A DNA stretch of 64,000 nt from Budorcas taxicolor (GCF_023091745.1 NC_068935.1:60412724-60476723), one strand, 5' to 3'; positions 1-13,257 are shown, numbered from the stretch's first letter. Program-made: numbers and translations. Notes: generated by a model from the sequence alone, not told the origin.

Positions 1-333
1 CCATTCTAAAGACTGTCTTTTCATATTACTTATAGTTTCCTTTGTTGTGCAAAAGCTTTTAAGTTTGATTAGGTCCCATTTGTTTATGTTTGCTTTTATT
101 TCTATTACTCGGGGAGGTGGGTTATAGATAATCCTGTTGTGATTTATGTCAGAGAGTGTTTTGCCTGTTTTCCTCTAGGAGTTTTATAGTTTCTAGTCTT
201 ACATTTAGATCTTTAATCCATTTTGAGTTTATTTTTGTGTATGGTGTTAGAAAGTGTTCTAGTTTCATTCTATTGCAAGTGGTTGACCAGTTTTCCCAGC
301 ACCACTTGTTAAAGAGATTGTCTTTTCTCCAGT
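1..333 (-). mobile_element. L1 ORF2 3' portion, left piece of an interrupted copy
   Basis: The minus strand encodes an L1 ORF2 C-terminal segment (NLFNKWCWENWS, then KINSKWIKDLN). It matches the corresponding part of the full-length L1 at about 60270-60560 in this window. The element continues beyond the left edge. Its upstream part resumes at 4063 after a BovB insertion. Confidence 0.9.
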
Positions 334-1229
334 GCACTAAGTGCAGGCGGCTGTGGCCGGCGCACTAAACGCAGCAGAGAGGAGCTACCCCATGTCCGAG
401 GTCAGGGGCAGAAGCCTAGAGTGCCAGGCTGTGATGACGCAGGAACGGCCGAGAGGAGCTACCCTGCGTCTGAGGCCAGGGATGGCGGCCGGGAGGAGCT
501 ACCCTGCGTCCGAGGCCAGGGAAGGTGGCGGGGAGGAGCTATCCCGAATCTGAGATCAGGGGCGGCGGCCAAGAGGAGCCACCCGGCATTCGAAGCCAGG
601 GGCAGCGGCCGGGAGGAGCAATCCCCCATCCACAGAGCAGTGGCTGCACCAGCACAGGATGGCCTAGAGTAGACATCCCATGTTGAAGGTCAGGAAGGGT
701 GGCTATGAGGAGATACCTCTCATCAAAGGTAAGGAGCAGCGGCTGCGCTTTGCTGGAGCAGCCATGAACAGATACCCCGCGCCCAAGGAAAGAGAAACCC
801 AAGTAAGATGGTAGGTGTTGCAAGAGGGCATCAGAGGGCAGACACACTGAAAACATACTCACAGAAAACAAGTCAATCTAATCACACTAGGACCACAGCC
901 TTGTCTAACTCAATGAAACTAAGCCATACCCGCGGGGCAACCCAAGACGGGTGGGTCATGGTGGAGAGGTCTGACAGAGTCTGGTCCACTGGAGAAGGGA
1001 ATGGCAAACCACCTCAGTATTCTTGCCTTGAGAACCCCATGAACAGTAGGAAAAGGCAAAATGATAGGATACTGAAAGAGGAACTCCCCAGGTCAGTAGG
1101 TGCCCAATATGCTACTGGAGATCAGTGGAGAAATAATTCCAGAAAGAATGAAGGGATGGGGCCAAAGCAAAAACAATATCCAGCTCTGGATGTGACTGGT
1201 GCTAGAAGCAAGATCCGATGCTGTAAAGA

Positions 1230-1975
1230 GCAATATTGCATAGGAACCTGGAATGTCAGGTCCATGAATCAAGGCAAATTGGAAGTGGTCAAACAAGAGA
1301 TGGCAAGAGTGAACGTCGGCATTCTAGGAATCAGCGAACTAAAATGGACTGGAGTGGGTGAATTTAACTCAGATGACCATTATATCTACTACTGCGGGCA
1401 GGATTCCCTCAGAAGAAATGGACTAGACATCATGGTCAACAATAGAGTCCGAAATGCAGTACTTGGATGCAATCTCAAAAATAACAGAATGATCTCTGTT
1501 CATCTCCAAGGCAAACGATTCAATATCATGGTAATCCAAGTCTATGCCCCAACCAGTAACGCTGAAGAAACTGAAGTTAAACGGTTCTATGAAGACCTAT
1601 AGGACCTTTTAGAACTAACACCCAAAAAAGATGTCCTTTTCATTATAGGGGACTGGAATGCAAAAGTAGGAAGTCAAGAAACAACTGGAGTAACAGGCAA
1701 ATTTGGCCTTGGAATGCAGAATGAAGCAGGGCAAAGACTATTAGAGTTTTGCCAAGAAAATGCACTGGTCATAGCAAACACTCTCTTCCAACAAGACAAG
1801 AAAAGACTCTACACATGGACGTCACCAGATGGTCAACACCGAAATCAGATTGATTATATTCTTTGCCACCAAAGATGGAGAAGCTCTATATAGTCAATAA
1901 AAACAAGACCAGGAGCTGACTGTGGCTCAGATCATGAACTCCTTATTACCAAATTCAGACTCAAATTGAAGAAAA
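1230..1975 (+). pseudogene. BovB endonuclease domain, inactivated
   Basis: The reading starts at the GTWNVRSMN block and ends at a SDHELL block, the conserved ends of an apurinic-type endonuclease fold that nicks target DNA for retrotransposition. The frame is open from upstream (808) to a TAG at 1600-1602. At that codon other copies in this window carry a CAA-type codon. A second TAG lies near 1890. The pattern fits C-to-T decay of an old insertion. Confidence 0.85.
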
Positions 1976-2589
1976 TAGGGAAAACCGCTAGACCATTCAG
2001 GCATGACCAAAATCATATCCCTTATGATTCTACAGTGGAAGTGAGAAATAGATTTAAGGGCCCAGATCTGATAGATAGAGTGCCTGATGAACTATAGAAT
2101 GAGGTTCGTGACATTGTACAGGAGACAGGGATCAAGACCATCCCCATGGAAAAGAAATGCAAAAAAGCACAATGGCTGTCTGGGGAGGCCTTACAAATAG
2201 CTGTGAAAAGAAGAGAAGTGACAAGCTAAGGAGAAAAGCAAAGATATAAGCATCTGAATGCATAATTCCAAAGAATAGCAAGAAGAGATAAGAAAGCCTT
2301 CTTCAGTGATCAATGCAAAGAAATAGAGCAAAACAACAGAATGGGAAAGACTAGAGATCTCTTCAAGAAAATCAGAGATACCAAGGGAACATTTCATGCA
2401 AAGATGGGCTCGATAAAGGACAGAAATGGCAGGGACCTAACAGAAGCAGAAGATATTACGAAGAGGTGGCAAGAATACACAGAAGAACTGTACAACAAAG
2501 ATTTTCATGACTCAGACAATCACGATGGTGTGATCACTCATCTAGAGCCAGACATCCTGAATATGAAGTCAAGTAGGCCTTAGAAAGCA

Positions 2590-3690
2590 TCACTATGAAG
2601 AAAGCTAGTGGAAGTGATGGAATTCCAGTAGAGCTATTTCAAATCCTGAAAGATGATGCTGTCAAAGTGCTGCACTCAATATCCCAGCAAATCTGGAAAA
2701 CTCAGCAGTGGCCACAGGACTGGAAAAGGTCCGTTTTCATTCCAATCCCAAAGAAAGGCAATGCTGAAGAATGCTCAAACTACCGCACAATTGCACTCAT
2801 CTCACATGCTAGTAAAGTGAGTCTCAAAATCCTCAAGCCAGGCTTCAGCAATACGTGAACCGTGAACTTCCTGATGTTCAAGTTGGTTTTAGAAAAGGCA
2901 GAGGAACCAGAGATCAAATTGCCAACATCCTCTGGATCATGGAAAAAGCAAGAGAGTTCCAGAAAAGAATCTATTTCTGCTTTATTGACTGTGCTAAAGC
3001 CTTTGACTGTGTGAATCACAATAAGCTGTGGAAAATTCTGAAAGAGATGGGAATACCAGACCACCTGACCTGCCTCTTGAGAAATCTGTATGCAGGTCAG
3101 GAAGCAACAGTGAGAACTGGACATGGAACACAGACTGGTTCCAAATAGGAAAAGGAGTCCGTCAAGGCTGTATATTGTCACCCTGCTTATTTAACTTCTA
3201 TGCAGAGTACATCATGAGAAATGCTGGACTGGAAGAAACACGAGTTGGAATCAAGATTGCCGGGAGAAATATCAATAACCTCAGATATGTAGATGACACC
3301 ACCCTTATGGCAGAAAGTGAAGAGGAACTAAAAAGCCTCCTAATGAAAGTGAAAGAGGAGAGTGAAAAAGTTGGCTTAAAGCTCAACATTCAGAAAACGA
3401 AGTTCATGGCATCCAGTCCCATCACTTCATGGGAAATAGATGGGGAAACAGTGGAAACAGTGTCAAACTTTACTTTTTGGGGCTCCAAGATTACTGCAGA
3501 TGGTGACTGTAGCCATGAAATTAAAAGACGCTTACTCCTTGGAAGAAAAGTTATGATCAACGTAGAAAGCATATTCAAAAGCAGAGACATTACTTTGCTG
3601 ACTAAGATCCGTCTAGCCAAGGCTATGGTTTTTCCAGTAGTCATGTATGGATGTGAGAGTTGGACTGTGAAGAAGGCTGAGTGCTGAAGA
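2590..3690 (+). pseudogene. BovB reverse transcriptase domain, inactivated
   Basis: The RT region shows the KASGSDGIPVELF block, a GFRKGRGTRDQIANI block, FIDCAKAFDCVNH (motif A), a GVRQGCILSP block and a catalytic YVDD at 3286-3297, where most BovB copies have YADD. The coding capacity is spread over three frames (2595-2858, 2855-3148 and 3028-3687), so at least two frameshifts separate the motifs. It encodes no complete RT. Confidence 0.88.
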
Positions 3691-4062
3691 ATTGATGATT
3701 TGGAACTATGGTGTTGGAGAAGACTCTTGAGGGTCCCTTGGACTGCAAGGAAAACCAACCAGTCCATTCTGAGATCAGCCCTGGGATTTCTTTGGAAGGA
3801 ATGATGCTAAAGCTGAAACTCCAATACTTTGGCCACCTCATGCGAAGAGTTGACTCATTGGAAAAGACTTTGATACTGGGAGGAATTGGGGGCAGGAGGA
3901 GAAGGGGATGACAGAGGATGAGATGGCTGGATCGCATCACTGACTCGATGGACATGAATCTGAGTGAACTCCGAGAGTTGGTGATGGACAGGGAGGCCTG
4001 GCATGCTGCGATTCATGGGGTCACAAAGAGTCAGACACGACTGAACGACTGAACTGAACTGA

Positions 4063-5642
4063 ACTTGTCAAAGATAAGGTGTCCATAGGTGCATGGATTT
4101 ATCTCTGGGCTTTCTATTTTGATCCATCAATCTATATTTCTGTCTTTGTGCTGTTACCATACTGTCTTGATGACTGTAGCTTTGTAGTCTAGTCTGAAGT
4201 CAGGTGGGTAATTCTTCCAGTTCCATTCTTCTTTCTCAAGATTGCTTTGGCTATTCAAGGTTTTTTGTATTTCCATATAAATTGTGAAATTATTTGTTCT
4301 AGTTCTGTGAAAAATGCAATTGGTAGCTTGATAGGGATTACATCTATAGATTGCTTTGGGTAGTAGACTCCTTTTCACTATAGTGATTCTTCTGATCCTT
4401 GAACAGTATATATTTCTCCATCCATTTGTGTCATCTTTGATTTCTTTCATCAGTGTTTTATAGTTTTATATATATATTATATATATTATATATATAACTA
4501 TATATATAGTTTTATATATATATTAAAAAGATATATATATATATATATATCTTTTGTTTTTTAGGTAGATTTATTCCTAAGTATTTTATTATTTTTGTTG
4601 CAGTGGTGACTGGAATTGTTTCCTTAATTTCTTTTTCTGTTTTCTCATTGTTAGTGTATAGGCAGGCAAGGGATTTCTGAGTGTTGATTTTATATCCTGC
4701 AACTTTACTATATTCATTGATTAGCTCTAGTAATTTTCTGGTGGAGTCTTTAGGGTTTTCTATGTAGAGTATCATGTCATCTGCAAACAGTGAGAGTTTA
4801 CTTCTTGTTTTCCAATCTAGATTCGTTTTATTTCTTTTTCTTCTCTGATTGCTGTGGCTAAAACTTCCAAAACTATGTTGAATATTAGTGGTGAGAGTGG
4901 GCCTCCTTGTCTTGTTCCTGACTTTAGGAGAAATGCTTTCAATTTTTCACCATTGAGGATAGTGTTTCATCATGTTGAGGTATGTTCCTTCTATGTCTTC
5001 TTTCTGGAGAGTTTTTATCATAAATGGATGTTGAATTTTGCCAAAGGCTTTCTCTGCATCTATTGAGATAATCATATGGTTTTTTTCTTTAAATTGTTAA
5101 TGTGGTGTATCACATTGATTGATTTGCGAATTTTGAAGAATCCTCCTATCCCTGGGATAAATCCCACTTGAATTCTGTTTGCTAGAATTTTGTTGAGGAT
5201 TTTTGCACCGATGCTCATTGGTGATATTGGCCTGTAGTTTTCTTTTTTTGTGGTCTCTTTGGTTTTTGGTATTAGGGTGATGGTAGAATGAATTTGGCAG
5301 TTTATCTTCCTCTGGAATTTTCTGGAAGAGTTTGAGTAGGATAAGTGTTAGCTGTTCTCTAAAATTTTGATAGAATTCACCTGTGCAGCTATCTGGTCCT
5401 GGGCTTTTGTTTGTTGAAGATTTTTTATTACAGTTCTGATTTCTTCACTTGTGCTGGGTGTGTTAAGATTTTCTGTTTCTTCTTGGTTCAATTTGGAAGG
5501 TCATACTTTTATAATAATTCACCCATTTCTTCCAAGTTGTCCATTTTATTGTCATATAGTTGCTGATAGTAGTCTCTTATGATCCTTTGTATTTCTGTGT
5601 TATTTGTTGTGATTTCTCCATTTTCACTTCTAATTTTGTTTA
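4063..5642 (-). mobile_element. L1 ORF2 central portion, right piece of the interrupted copy
   Basis: This continues the L1 seen at 1-333. On the minus strand it runs through the ORF2 RT region, including an intact FADD-type catalytic stretch near 4775-4795 and the KDSTRKLLELINEYSK block (4512-4775). It stops near 5642, inside ORF2, so the copy is 5'-truncated. It is full of stops and frameshifts. Confidence 0.9.
4458..4556. repeat. AT-rich microsatellite inside L1
   Basis: An impure (TA)n tract interrupts the L1 sequence and has probably expanded in place from a TA-rich stretch. Confidence 0.85.
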
Positions 5643-6550
5643 TTAGGCATGAAATTTTTTAACCTGAGGTAACCCTGAGTATCTGTCACGTGCTCTGAAA
5701 ACCAGCCTCAGCATAATCACAAAGAAGGAATTCCAAAACACCCTGACCAGTGACAGGAGCGTGGGGATAAGGCACCAGTGATAAGTGTGAAACCCACACA
5801 CTCCTGTGCTCACCCTGGTCCGCTTCTCAAAATTGTAGTCACTTGACAGCAACACTTCATACAATCTTTTATCAGATAAAATAATGAGATTTCTTCTCCA
5901 TATTTGTTTCTCTAATGTAATCGTGAGTTTAACTCGTCTGTGTGTTAGATTTTCTTCTAGTTCTAATTCCAACCCTGAATAGCTGCTGAGGTGGGCTTCC
6001 GGAAGCCCCTCTACCAAGGGCTAAGGAAGCTGAGAAACACTTACTGAAGGAAAGGATTGGGACTCAACAGGGGAGCCCACACAGCTATACCATCATCTGC
6101 ATTACACACGGAACACTAACAATAAGCAGACAATGGACCAGGACCAAAAGAAAGTGAGAGTGCTGGGCACTCCAAACCACATTGATAATTGTTTTTTTAA
6201 TCAAAGCCCTAAACAGTTTTAAGTGGTGCAAAAAAGAAAAAAAAAAGTGTGCTCTTTTGTGTATATATCACTAACTACATGGTTATAATGAAATAATTGC
6301 ACAAGATGCTATATTTAGTATTCTGATTTCTCATAAGTTTCAAATATTTCATAAGTCAAGCCTTCAAACAAAGACATATGCCACTCAAGGGTAGAGGCAA
6401 CATTTTCAAGGAATGAGGTCTTTCAATACATGTTTGTGGAGCTGCCTTCAACTAGCAACGCCTGACACTGGATGGCAGTGAATGATTATAAAAGACAGAT
6501 AAGGGGGAAGATGGTCTTTCTCCTCCCAACCACCCCTACCCCCTGCCCTC
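5643..6550. other. Unique sequence, no gene recognised
   Basis: No repeat family is recognised. A 124-codon open frame on the minus strand (5643-6017) begins at the L1 junction. It has no domain, promoter or splice context that supports coding. Confidence 0.5.
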
Positions 6551-7040
6551 TGTATTAGTTTCCTTTTGTTGCTGTAACATATTACCACAACATTAGTGGC
6601 TTAAAAGAACACAAACTTATTATTAAACAATTCTGTATGTCAGAAGCCCAACACAGGCACCACAGGGCTAAAACCAAGGTGTCAGCAGGGCTGTGTTCCT
6701 TTCTGAAGTCTATAAGGGAGAATCTGTTTTCTTGACTTTTCTGGCTTCTCTCAGTTGCCTGATTCTTTGGCTCATGCCCCCCTTCCTTCATCTTCAGAGC
6801 CAGCAATGGCCAGTAGAGTCTATCTCACATCACATCACCCTGACATTGACTCTTCTGTTGCCCACTTCCATTTTTAAGGATCCTTGTGATTACCCTGGCA
6901 CCACCGAGATAAACCAGGATAACCTCTCTATTTTATGATCAGCCATCTGCATCCTTGATCTTCTGTTGTAACAACTTATTCACAGGTTCCAGGGGTTAAG
7001 GCATGTGCACATCTCAGGGGTCATTATTAGCCTACCATAC
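6551..7040 (+). mobile_element. MLT1-type MaLR solo LTR
   Basis: The sequence starts TGTATTAGTTTCC, with the typical GCTGTAACA...TACCACAA block, then GGTGTCAGCAGGGCTG. It ends with a CATTATTAGCCTACCA-type terminus. This order is characteristic of MLT1-class mammalian LTRs. No internal region is present. Confidence 0.82.
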
Positions 7041-10000
7041 TGTCAATAGATAACCAACGGTAAGTCTTCAAAGGCATGGCAGAGAAGTCAGAAAGAAGTC
7101 ACACGTGCATTTCTTGCTCCTTATTGTCCACCTCTTTTCCTTCTTTGTCATTTAATATTGTAAAGAGAGCTTTCCAGAGCAAACTGAGTTGGGCTGCTGC
7201 TGCTGCATTGGCACCTTGACCAGTGCTGGCAGGGGGGAGTCTTGACGACTCCATAGAGCAGTAACAGGAGAGACAGGAGGACTCACAGGCCATTCATTCA
7301 CTCGTGACAGTGTTCCTGACAGCAACCAAAGCAAACTAAGGCCCTGGGCTTCTGGAATGAGCATTCCATGAAGGAACAAAGCAATAAAAATAAGTTGGTG
7401 AATTTTAAAGTCTGTTAGAAAGTGTTGAGAGCCATGGAGGACAATAAAACTTGGGAGAAGGTTAGGGAAGGTGGAAAGGGGACTAACCCCCTAACAGGAC
7501 ACTCAGTGAGGTGTTCATGTTATTTTATAGTGAGTCAGGCCTGGTGAAAAGTGCTTTACAAGATAACACTCACCTCAGCCTGAATCATTCCATCTTCTAG
7601 ATGAGGGAAAAGAGGCTCAGAGGTGATGTCCCACGAATGATGAGTGGCACAGGCTGGTTGCCATCCACGTGTCCACCCTCCCCAAGCTATAGGGGTTTCC
7701 TAGACCAGAGTCACATTCAGGAAAGCAGGAGGTGGAGGACTAGATCCCTATGCTGACACGTACCTGTTATTCCAGGGAAGAGGAAATTCTGACTCCTGGG
7801 AGAGACGGTCTGGACACTGAGGCCCAGGGATGGGGCTCTGTCAGGGGGAACCACATGGCCACCTGGGATATGGCAGCCATCAGGTTTCTGTTCAGTTCTT
7901 AGCCTGGCCAATTCCTGGCTAAAACATCACTAGCCGTTGGGTGGGAAAACGTGGGATGTATTCCTTTGTCTTATTTAACACGAGTGTAGACAGTCCTTGC
8001 TATGTGTCCAGGTCTTCCCTAAGAGCTATACAAATAGGAACCGACTGTAATTTATATAATACACTACCAGGCCAGAGCTGCTATTGTCCCAGTCACAGAT
8101 GAAGAAACTGAGGCCAAGACAGTTTCAGGTGTTTCCCTGGCCACGCTGCCATGGGAATTCCAATCCTAGTGGCACCAAAACGAACATTATGAGTTGCTAC
8201 CACATCTCAGGGACTGTGTGCTGTACCTTCAGTGCATTCATTAACCTTAGTTCCAATTGTGGACTCATCTGGAGAAGTTACATGGTCATCTGGAGAAGTT
8301 ACATGGCTAATCCATGGAGTCTCATCATTTCAGAACAAGGTATGAATCACTGAGTCATTGAGCCAAGGCTTGCATAGGTCCTTCCTGCTGTAGGCCCTGT
8401 ATTAAATGATTTTCCTGGTTTTTCTCAGGAAACAGGTGCTGGAATAGGCACCATTTCATGAATGAAGGCACAGAGGCTCAGGGGCATGAACTGATTTGTC
8501 AACAAGGCATGTCCAGAAATGATGAGTGGCTGAGTCCAGATGCGAGCCCAGGTATGGCCGTGGCTGGCCTCTGTGATGTTGATCCACACAACTACACAAC
8601 GTGGCTTCGGAAGGTACCAAGTCCAGGCATGATGACAACGTCAATCATAGTTGATGATTATTGCGATAGGGATCAGAACTGTCCATCTGCTGTCAGTGAA
8701 CATCAGGCTGTGTTCTAAGCCTTTTTGTACATTAATTTATTAGCCCTGTCAACAGCCATGTGAAGTAGATAACATATTACCCCATTTTACCAAAGACATA
8801 ACTAAGGCACAGGAAGGTTACGTCACTTGTCCAGAGTCACAGAGCTCATGACTGGGATTGAGCACCAGGCAGCGTGGCTGCAAAACCCAGGCTCCTGAAT
8901 GCTATCCAAGGAAGAAACAGCTCTGAGCCTGGCATGAGGCCAGCAGCTTTGGAGAAAGTGGGCCATAGAGATGAAGGACTGTGAGTGGGAGGATTCAGTT
9001 CTGGGAAAATAGGGGCCAGTGTGAGTGGCTAATATGGTGACTGCCAGAGCTCATGGGCATTTCATGAACTAGTAAAAAAAAGTGGAGGCAAGAAATCCAG
9101 GGGCCTCAGAGTTAGAACTTGGATACCCAAATCCTGCCTCAAATTCACTGCAGGAGAAAGAGCCACCCACCTAAGAGTACCACGAGTGGCCCAGAGAGAA
9201 GCCCTAGTGATAGACCTCAAGGCCAAGGCAAATCACTGTTCCATTCAATTCTTGATTTCAGTCTTTCCCGGGCCCAGCTAGACATTTGGCCCTTTGTTTC
9301 TGGAATATACTGCACTGTACCCTATTCCCTTCTTCTAGTAATAAATCCTCCCTTTGTTTTGAATCATTTTGAAGGGGACTTGTTTCTAGCCCCACCAGTC
9401 CGTGGTAGAGACACAGGGAGACCAGGCAGGATGTGAGGGCCAAACAGACCAGGAACTATAGGGGGGAGAGAAGGGTAACCCGCCTGGAGCATGAGGCAGA
9501 GTGGAGGAGGCTGCTTGGTCCCTCAGGAGCTGTGGAGGAGGACCTACTTAGTCAAAGCAGGTCTTCCAGCTCTGCAGCATCACCTCCTGCTACGGGGTCC
9601 TTGGGGCTAGGTCTTCTAGGCCAGGAACTTGAAATGAAGGACATGGCCATATCCTCAAAGGTCACTGATCCCTAGAAAGTCAAAGAGAGGCAGGGATGTC
9701 ACCCTTGTGGCTAACAGAATGAGGCTAGAGTCTGTCACTCAGTCACTGGAACAATCTAGAAGGACCCTAGCTCTGAATCCCATGGGGGTGTGTAACTCCT
9801 AGGGCCCTGGATCCGTGCTGAGTACTTTCTGTGCCACATCCAACTGATGACATGTCCCCAGCACTGGAGCCAGACTCCTCAGTCTGAACACAGCTTCTTC
9901 AACCTGACCCTTGCCAGCTGTGTGGCCTTGGGGACATCACTTCATTTCTCTGAGCAGTGATTTCTGCATCAATACCCTCATCGTTCCCACTGCCAGGTTG

Positions 10001-10338
10001 CTGTGAGTATGAAAGAGACAATGGTTATCAAGTGAACCCTGGGATGCCAAGCACAAGTCTGTCGGTGCTTGGTGTGTGTTTTCGTACTTGGATTACCCAT
10101 GAGGCCAACACTGTCAGCATGCCAATGTCACAGTCAGTGTGCTGAGGCTCAGGGACAGTCAACCAGAAGTCAAACAGAGTCAAGTGTCAAATAAGCAGTG
10201 ATCTGAACTCAGACAGGTCTCTCTGGTTCAGAGCCAGTGAGTGTAACCCCCATCCTCTGCCAGCACCAAAAGGTGGGATGAATATCCAGGACACCATCTC
10301 ACAATCTACCTTCAGAGACACATCTCAGCAGATGGAGG
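7041..10338. repeat. Unique sequence with several degraded MIR SINEs
   Basis: MIR core signatures (the 'GATGAGGAAACTGAGGC' type block and its complement) are visible. Minus-orientation copies lie at about 7533-7680, 7985-8135, 8400-8545, 8655-8900 and 10085-10245. A plus-orientation copy lies at about 9860-10060. No coding gene is recognised between them. The fragments mark this as old, non-duplicated mammalian sequence. Confidence 0.6.
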
Positions 10339-10524
10339 GAGCAGTTAAACTCCATTCAGCAACCCGCACAGGCCCTCTTCTGCCTCCTCAAACAATACAT
10401 ATCCCTGCCTTTGCCCATGTGGTACCCTCTGCCTGGAAGGCCCGCTATACCATCCTCATACCTAAGCCCAAACCCGGCCGGCAATGTTGACTTTAAGTGT
10501 TGCCCTGAGGCCTCCCCAGCCCAC
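10339..10524 (+). mobile_element. L2 LINE 3' fragment
   Basis: It contains the L2 signature resembling 'CCTTTGCCCATG...CCCTCTGCCTGGAA' followed by a degraded 3' end. Confidence 0.55.
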
Positions 10525-10737
10525 AGTGGGTATTATCATGGTTAGAGTGGAGGCTCTCTTGACTGACATACGGATTTTGAATTTCTGCCAATGAAGAGCT
10601 GTGTGACCTTCAACAGGTAATTTTTCTAAGACTCAAAGTTTCTGTTCTGTAAAGTAAGGATGATAAGAAAAACTAATCCTAAGGAAATGAGAGTTAAACG
10701 AGGAAGTCATTGTACCTTGGTGCATAATAAGTGCTCA
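10525..10737 (+). repeat. MIR SINE fragment cut by BovB
   Basis: The GCTGTGTGACCTT block followed by a CTGTAAAGTAAGGATGATAA-like block and GCATAATAAGTGCTCA are MIR features in plus orientation. The element ends at the BovB insertion. Confidence 0.65.
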
Positions 10738-11182
10738 CTTCAGTTCAGTCTCTCAGTCATGTCAGACTCTTTGCGACCCCGTGGACTGCAGCACGACAGG
10801 CTTCCAGTCCATCACCAAATCCCGAGTCTACTCAAATTCATGTCCATTAAGTCGGTGATGCCATCCAACCATCTCATCCTCTATCATCCCCTTCTCCTCC
10901 TGCTTTCAATGTTTCCCAGAGTCAGGGTCTTTTTTAAAGGAGCCAGTTCTTCATATGAGATGACCAAAGTATTGGAATTTCAGCTTCAACATCAGTCCTT
11001 CCAATGAATATTCAGGACTGATTTCCTTTACAATGGACTGCTTGGGATCTTCTTGCTATCCAAGGGACTCTCAAGAGTCTTCTCCAACACCACAGTTCAA
11101 AAGAATTAATTCTTCCATGCTCAGCTTTCTTTATAGTCCAACTCTCACATCCATACATGATAACTGGAAAACATAACTCTGA

Positions 11183-12007
11183 CTAGATGGACTTTGTTGG
11201 CACAGTAATGTCTCTGCTTTTAGATATGCTGTCTAGGTTTGCCGTAGCTTTTCTTCCAAGGAGCAAGTATCTTTTAATTTCATGGCTGCAGTCACCATAC
11301 ACAGTGGTTTTGGAGCCCCTGAAAATAAAGTCAGCCACTGTTTCCACTGTTTCCCCATCTATATGCCATGAAGTGATGGGGCTAGACACCGTGATTTTAG
11401 TTTTCTGAATGTTGAGTTTTAAGTCAACTTTTTCACTCTCCTCTTTCACTTTCATCAAGAGGCTCTTTAGCTCTTCTTCAATTTCTGCCATAAGTGTGGT
11501 GTCATCTACATATCTGAGGTTATTGATATTTCTCCCGGCAATCTTGATTCCAGCTTGTGCTTCATCCAGTCCATGATTTCTCGTGATGTACTCTGCATAT
11601 AAATTAAATAAGCAGGGTGACAATATACAACCTTGATGTACTCCTTTCCAGATTTGGAACCAGTCTGTTGTTCCATGTCTAGTTCTAACTGTTGCTTTCT
11701 GACCTGCATACAGATTTCTCAAGAGGCAGGTCAGGTGGTCTGGTATTCCCATCTGTTGAAGAATTTTCCACAGATTTTTATGATCCACACAGTCAAAGGC
11801 TTTGGAATATTCAATAAAGCAGAAGTACATCGCTTTCTGGAACTCTCTTGCTTTTTTGATGATCCAACGGATGTTGGCAATTTGATCTCTGGTTCCTCTG
11901 CCTTTTCTAAATCCATCTTGAACATCTGGAATTTCACGGTTCATGTACTGTTGAAGCCTGGCTTGGAGAATTTTGAGCCTCACTTTGCTATCACGTGAGA
12001 TGAGCAC
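11183..12007 (-). pseudogene. BovB RT, longest single frame of copy 2 (274 codons)
   Basis: One uninterrupted frame carries the RT core: a GFRKGRGTRDQIANI block, a FIEYSKAFDCVDH motif A with an altered N-terminal residue, a GVHQGCILSP block and YVDD at 11501-11512. Upstream blocks (HDGVITHLEPDILECEVKW, 12116-12337) lie in another frame. The endonuclease is fragmented over 12626-14036. It is a well-preserved fragment but not an intact LINE protein. Confidence 0.88.
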
Positions 12008-12981
12008 AATTGTGTGGTAGTTTGAGCATTCTTTGGCATTGTCTTTCTTAGGGATTGAAATGAAAACTGACCTTTTCCAGTCCTGTGGCCACTGCTGATT
12101 TTTTTTCCAAATTTGCTAATATATTGAGTGTAGCACTTTCACAGCATCATCCTTTAGGATTTGAAATAGCTCAACTGGGATTCCATCAACTCCACTAGCT
12201 TTGCTTGAAGTGATGCTTCCTAAGGCCCACTTGACTTCACACTCCAGAATGTCTGGCTCTAGGTGAGTGATCACACCATCGTGATTATCTGGTTTGTGGA
12301 TATCTTTTTTGTATAGTTCTTCTGTGTATTCTTGCACCTCTTCTTAATATCTTCTGCTTTTGTTAGGTCCATTCTATTTCTGTCCTTTATTCTGCCCATC
12401 TTTGCATGAAAAGTTCCCTGGCAATCTGTAATTTTCTTGAAGAGATCTCTAGTTGTTCACATTTTATTGTTTTTGTCTATTTATTTGCACTGATTATTGA
12501 AGAATGCTTTCTTATCTCTCCTTGCTGTTCTTTGGAACTCTGCATTCAAATAGGTGTATCTTTCCTTTTCTCCTTTGCCTTTCACTTCTCTTCTTTTCAT
12601 AGCTATTTGTATGCCCTCCAGATAATCATTTTGCCTTTTCACATTTCTTTTTCTTGGGGGTGGTCTTGATCCTTGTCTCCTGTACAATGTCATGATCCTC
12701 AGTCCGTAGTTCTTCAGGCACTCTGTCTATCTGATCTAATCCCTTGAATCTAGTTGTCACTTCCACTGTATAATCATAAGGAATTTGATTTAGGTCCCAT
12801 CTGAATGGTCCAGTGGTTTCCCCTACTTTCTTCAAGTCTGAATTTGACTATAAGGAATTCATGATCTGAGCCACAGTCAGCTTCTGGTCTTGTTTTTGTT
12901 GACTGTATAGAGCTTCTCCATCTTTGACTGCAAAGAATATAATCAGTCTGATTCTGGTATTGACATCTGGTGATGTCCATG

Positions 12982-13257
12982 AGCAGAGAAGGCAATGGCA
13001 CTCCACTCCAGTACTCTTGCCTACAAAATCCCATGGACAGAGGAGCCTGGCAGGCTGCAGTCCATGGAGTAGCTACTAGTCAGACACGACTGAGTGACTT
13101 CACTTTCACTTTTCACTTTCATGCATTGGAGAAAGAAATGGCAACCCACTCCAGTGTTCTTGCCTGGAGAATCCTAGGGACGGGGGAGCCTGGTGGGCTG
13201 CCGTCTATGGGGTCGCACAGAGTCGGACACGACTGAAGCGACTTAGCAGCAGCAGCA
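12982..13257 (+). mobile_element. BOV-A2 SINE (dimeric) inserted in BovB
   Basis: Two A-type monomers, each with the CACTCCAGT..TTGCCT and GACACGACTGA blocks, end in an AGC-repeat tail. A perfect 10-bp target duplication GATGTCCATG flanks the element at 12972-12981 and 13258-13267. Confidence 0.93.

Larger units (their letters stand above)
334..4062 (+). mobile_element. Near full-length BovB (RTE-clade LINE), copy 1
   Basis: The element has a GC-rich 5' leader built from repeated GAGGAGCTACCC-type units (about 375-620), then an endonuclease region, a reverse transcriptase region, a basic C-terminal region and the usual BovB tail of short ACTGA units. It splits a minus-strand L1. About 15-20 bp of the L1 target appears lost at the junction and no clean target duplication is visible. 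The coding sequence is broken by several nonsense changes (for example TAG at 1600, near 1890 and near 2095), so it is a dead copy. Confidence 0.93.

Noticed and set aside
375..640. Tandem GAGGAGCTACCC-type units as a possible CRISPR-like or regulatory array
   Set aside because: Spacers are not unique and the units are the ordinary BovB 5' leader, seen again in copies 2 and 4.
5643..6017. 124-codon open frame on the minus strand in unique sequence
   Set aside because: The frame runs into the L1 junction, has no recognisable domain, promoter or poly(A) site, and one frame of this length by chance is expected in 64 kb.
11183..12007. Reverse transcriptase frame as a possible standalone host or defence RT
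   Set aside because: It is flanked by the endonuclease, C-terminal region and tail of a BovB element and matches the other copies in the window.
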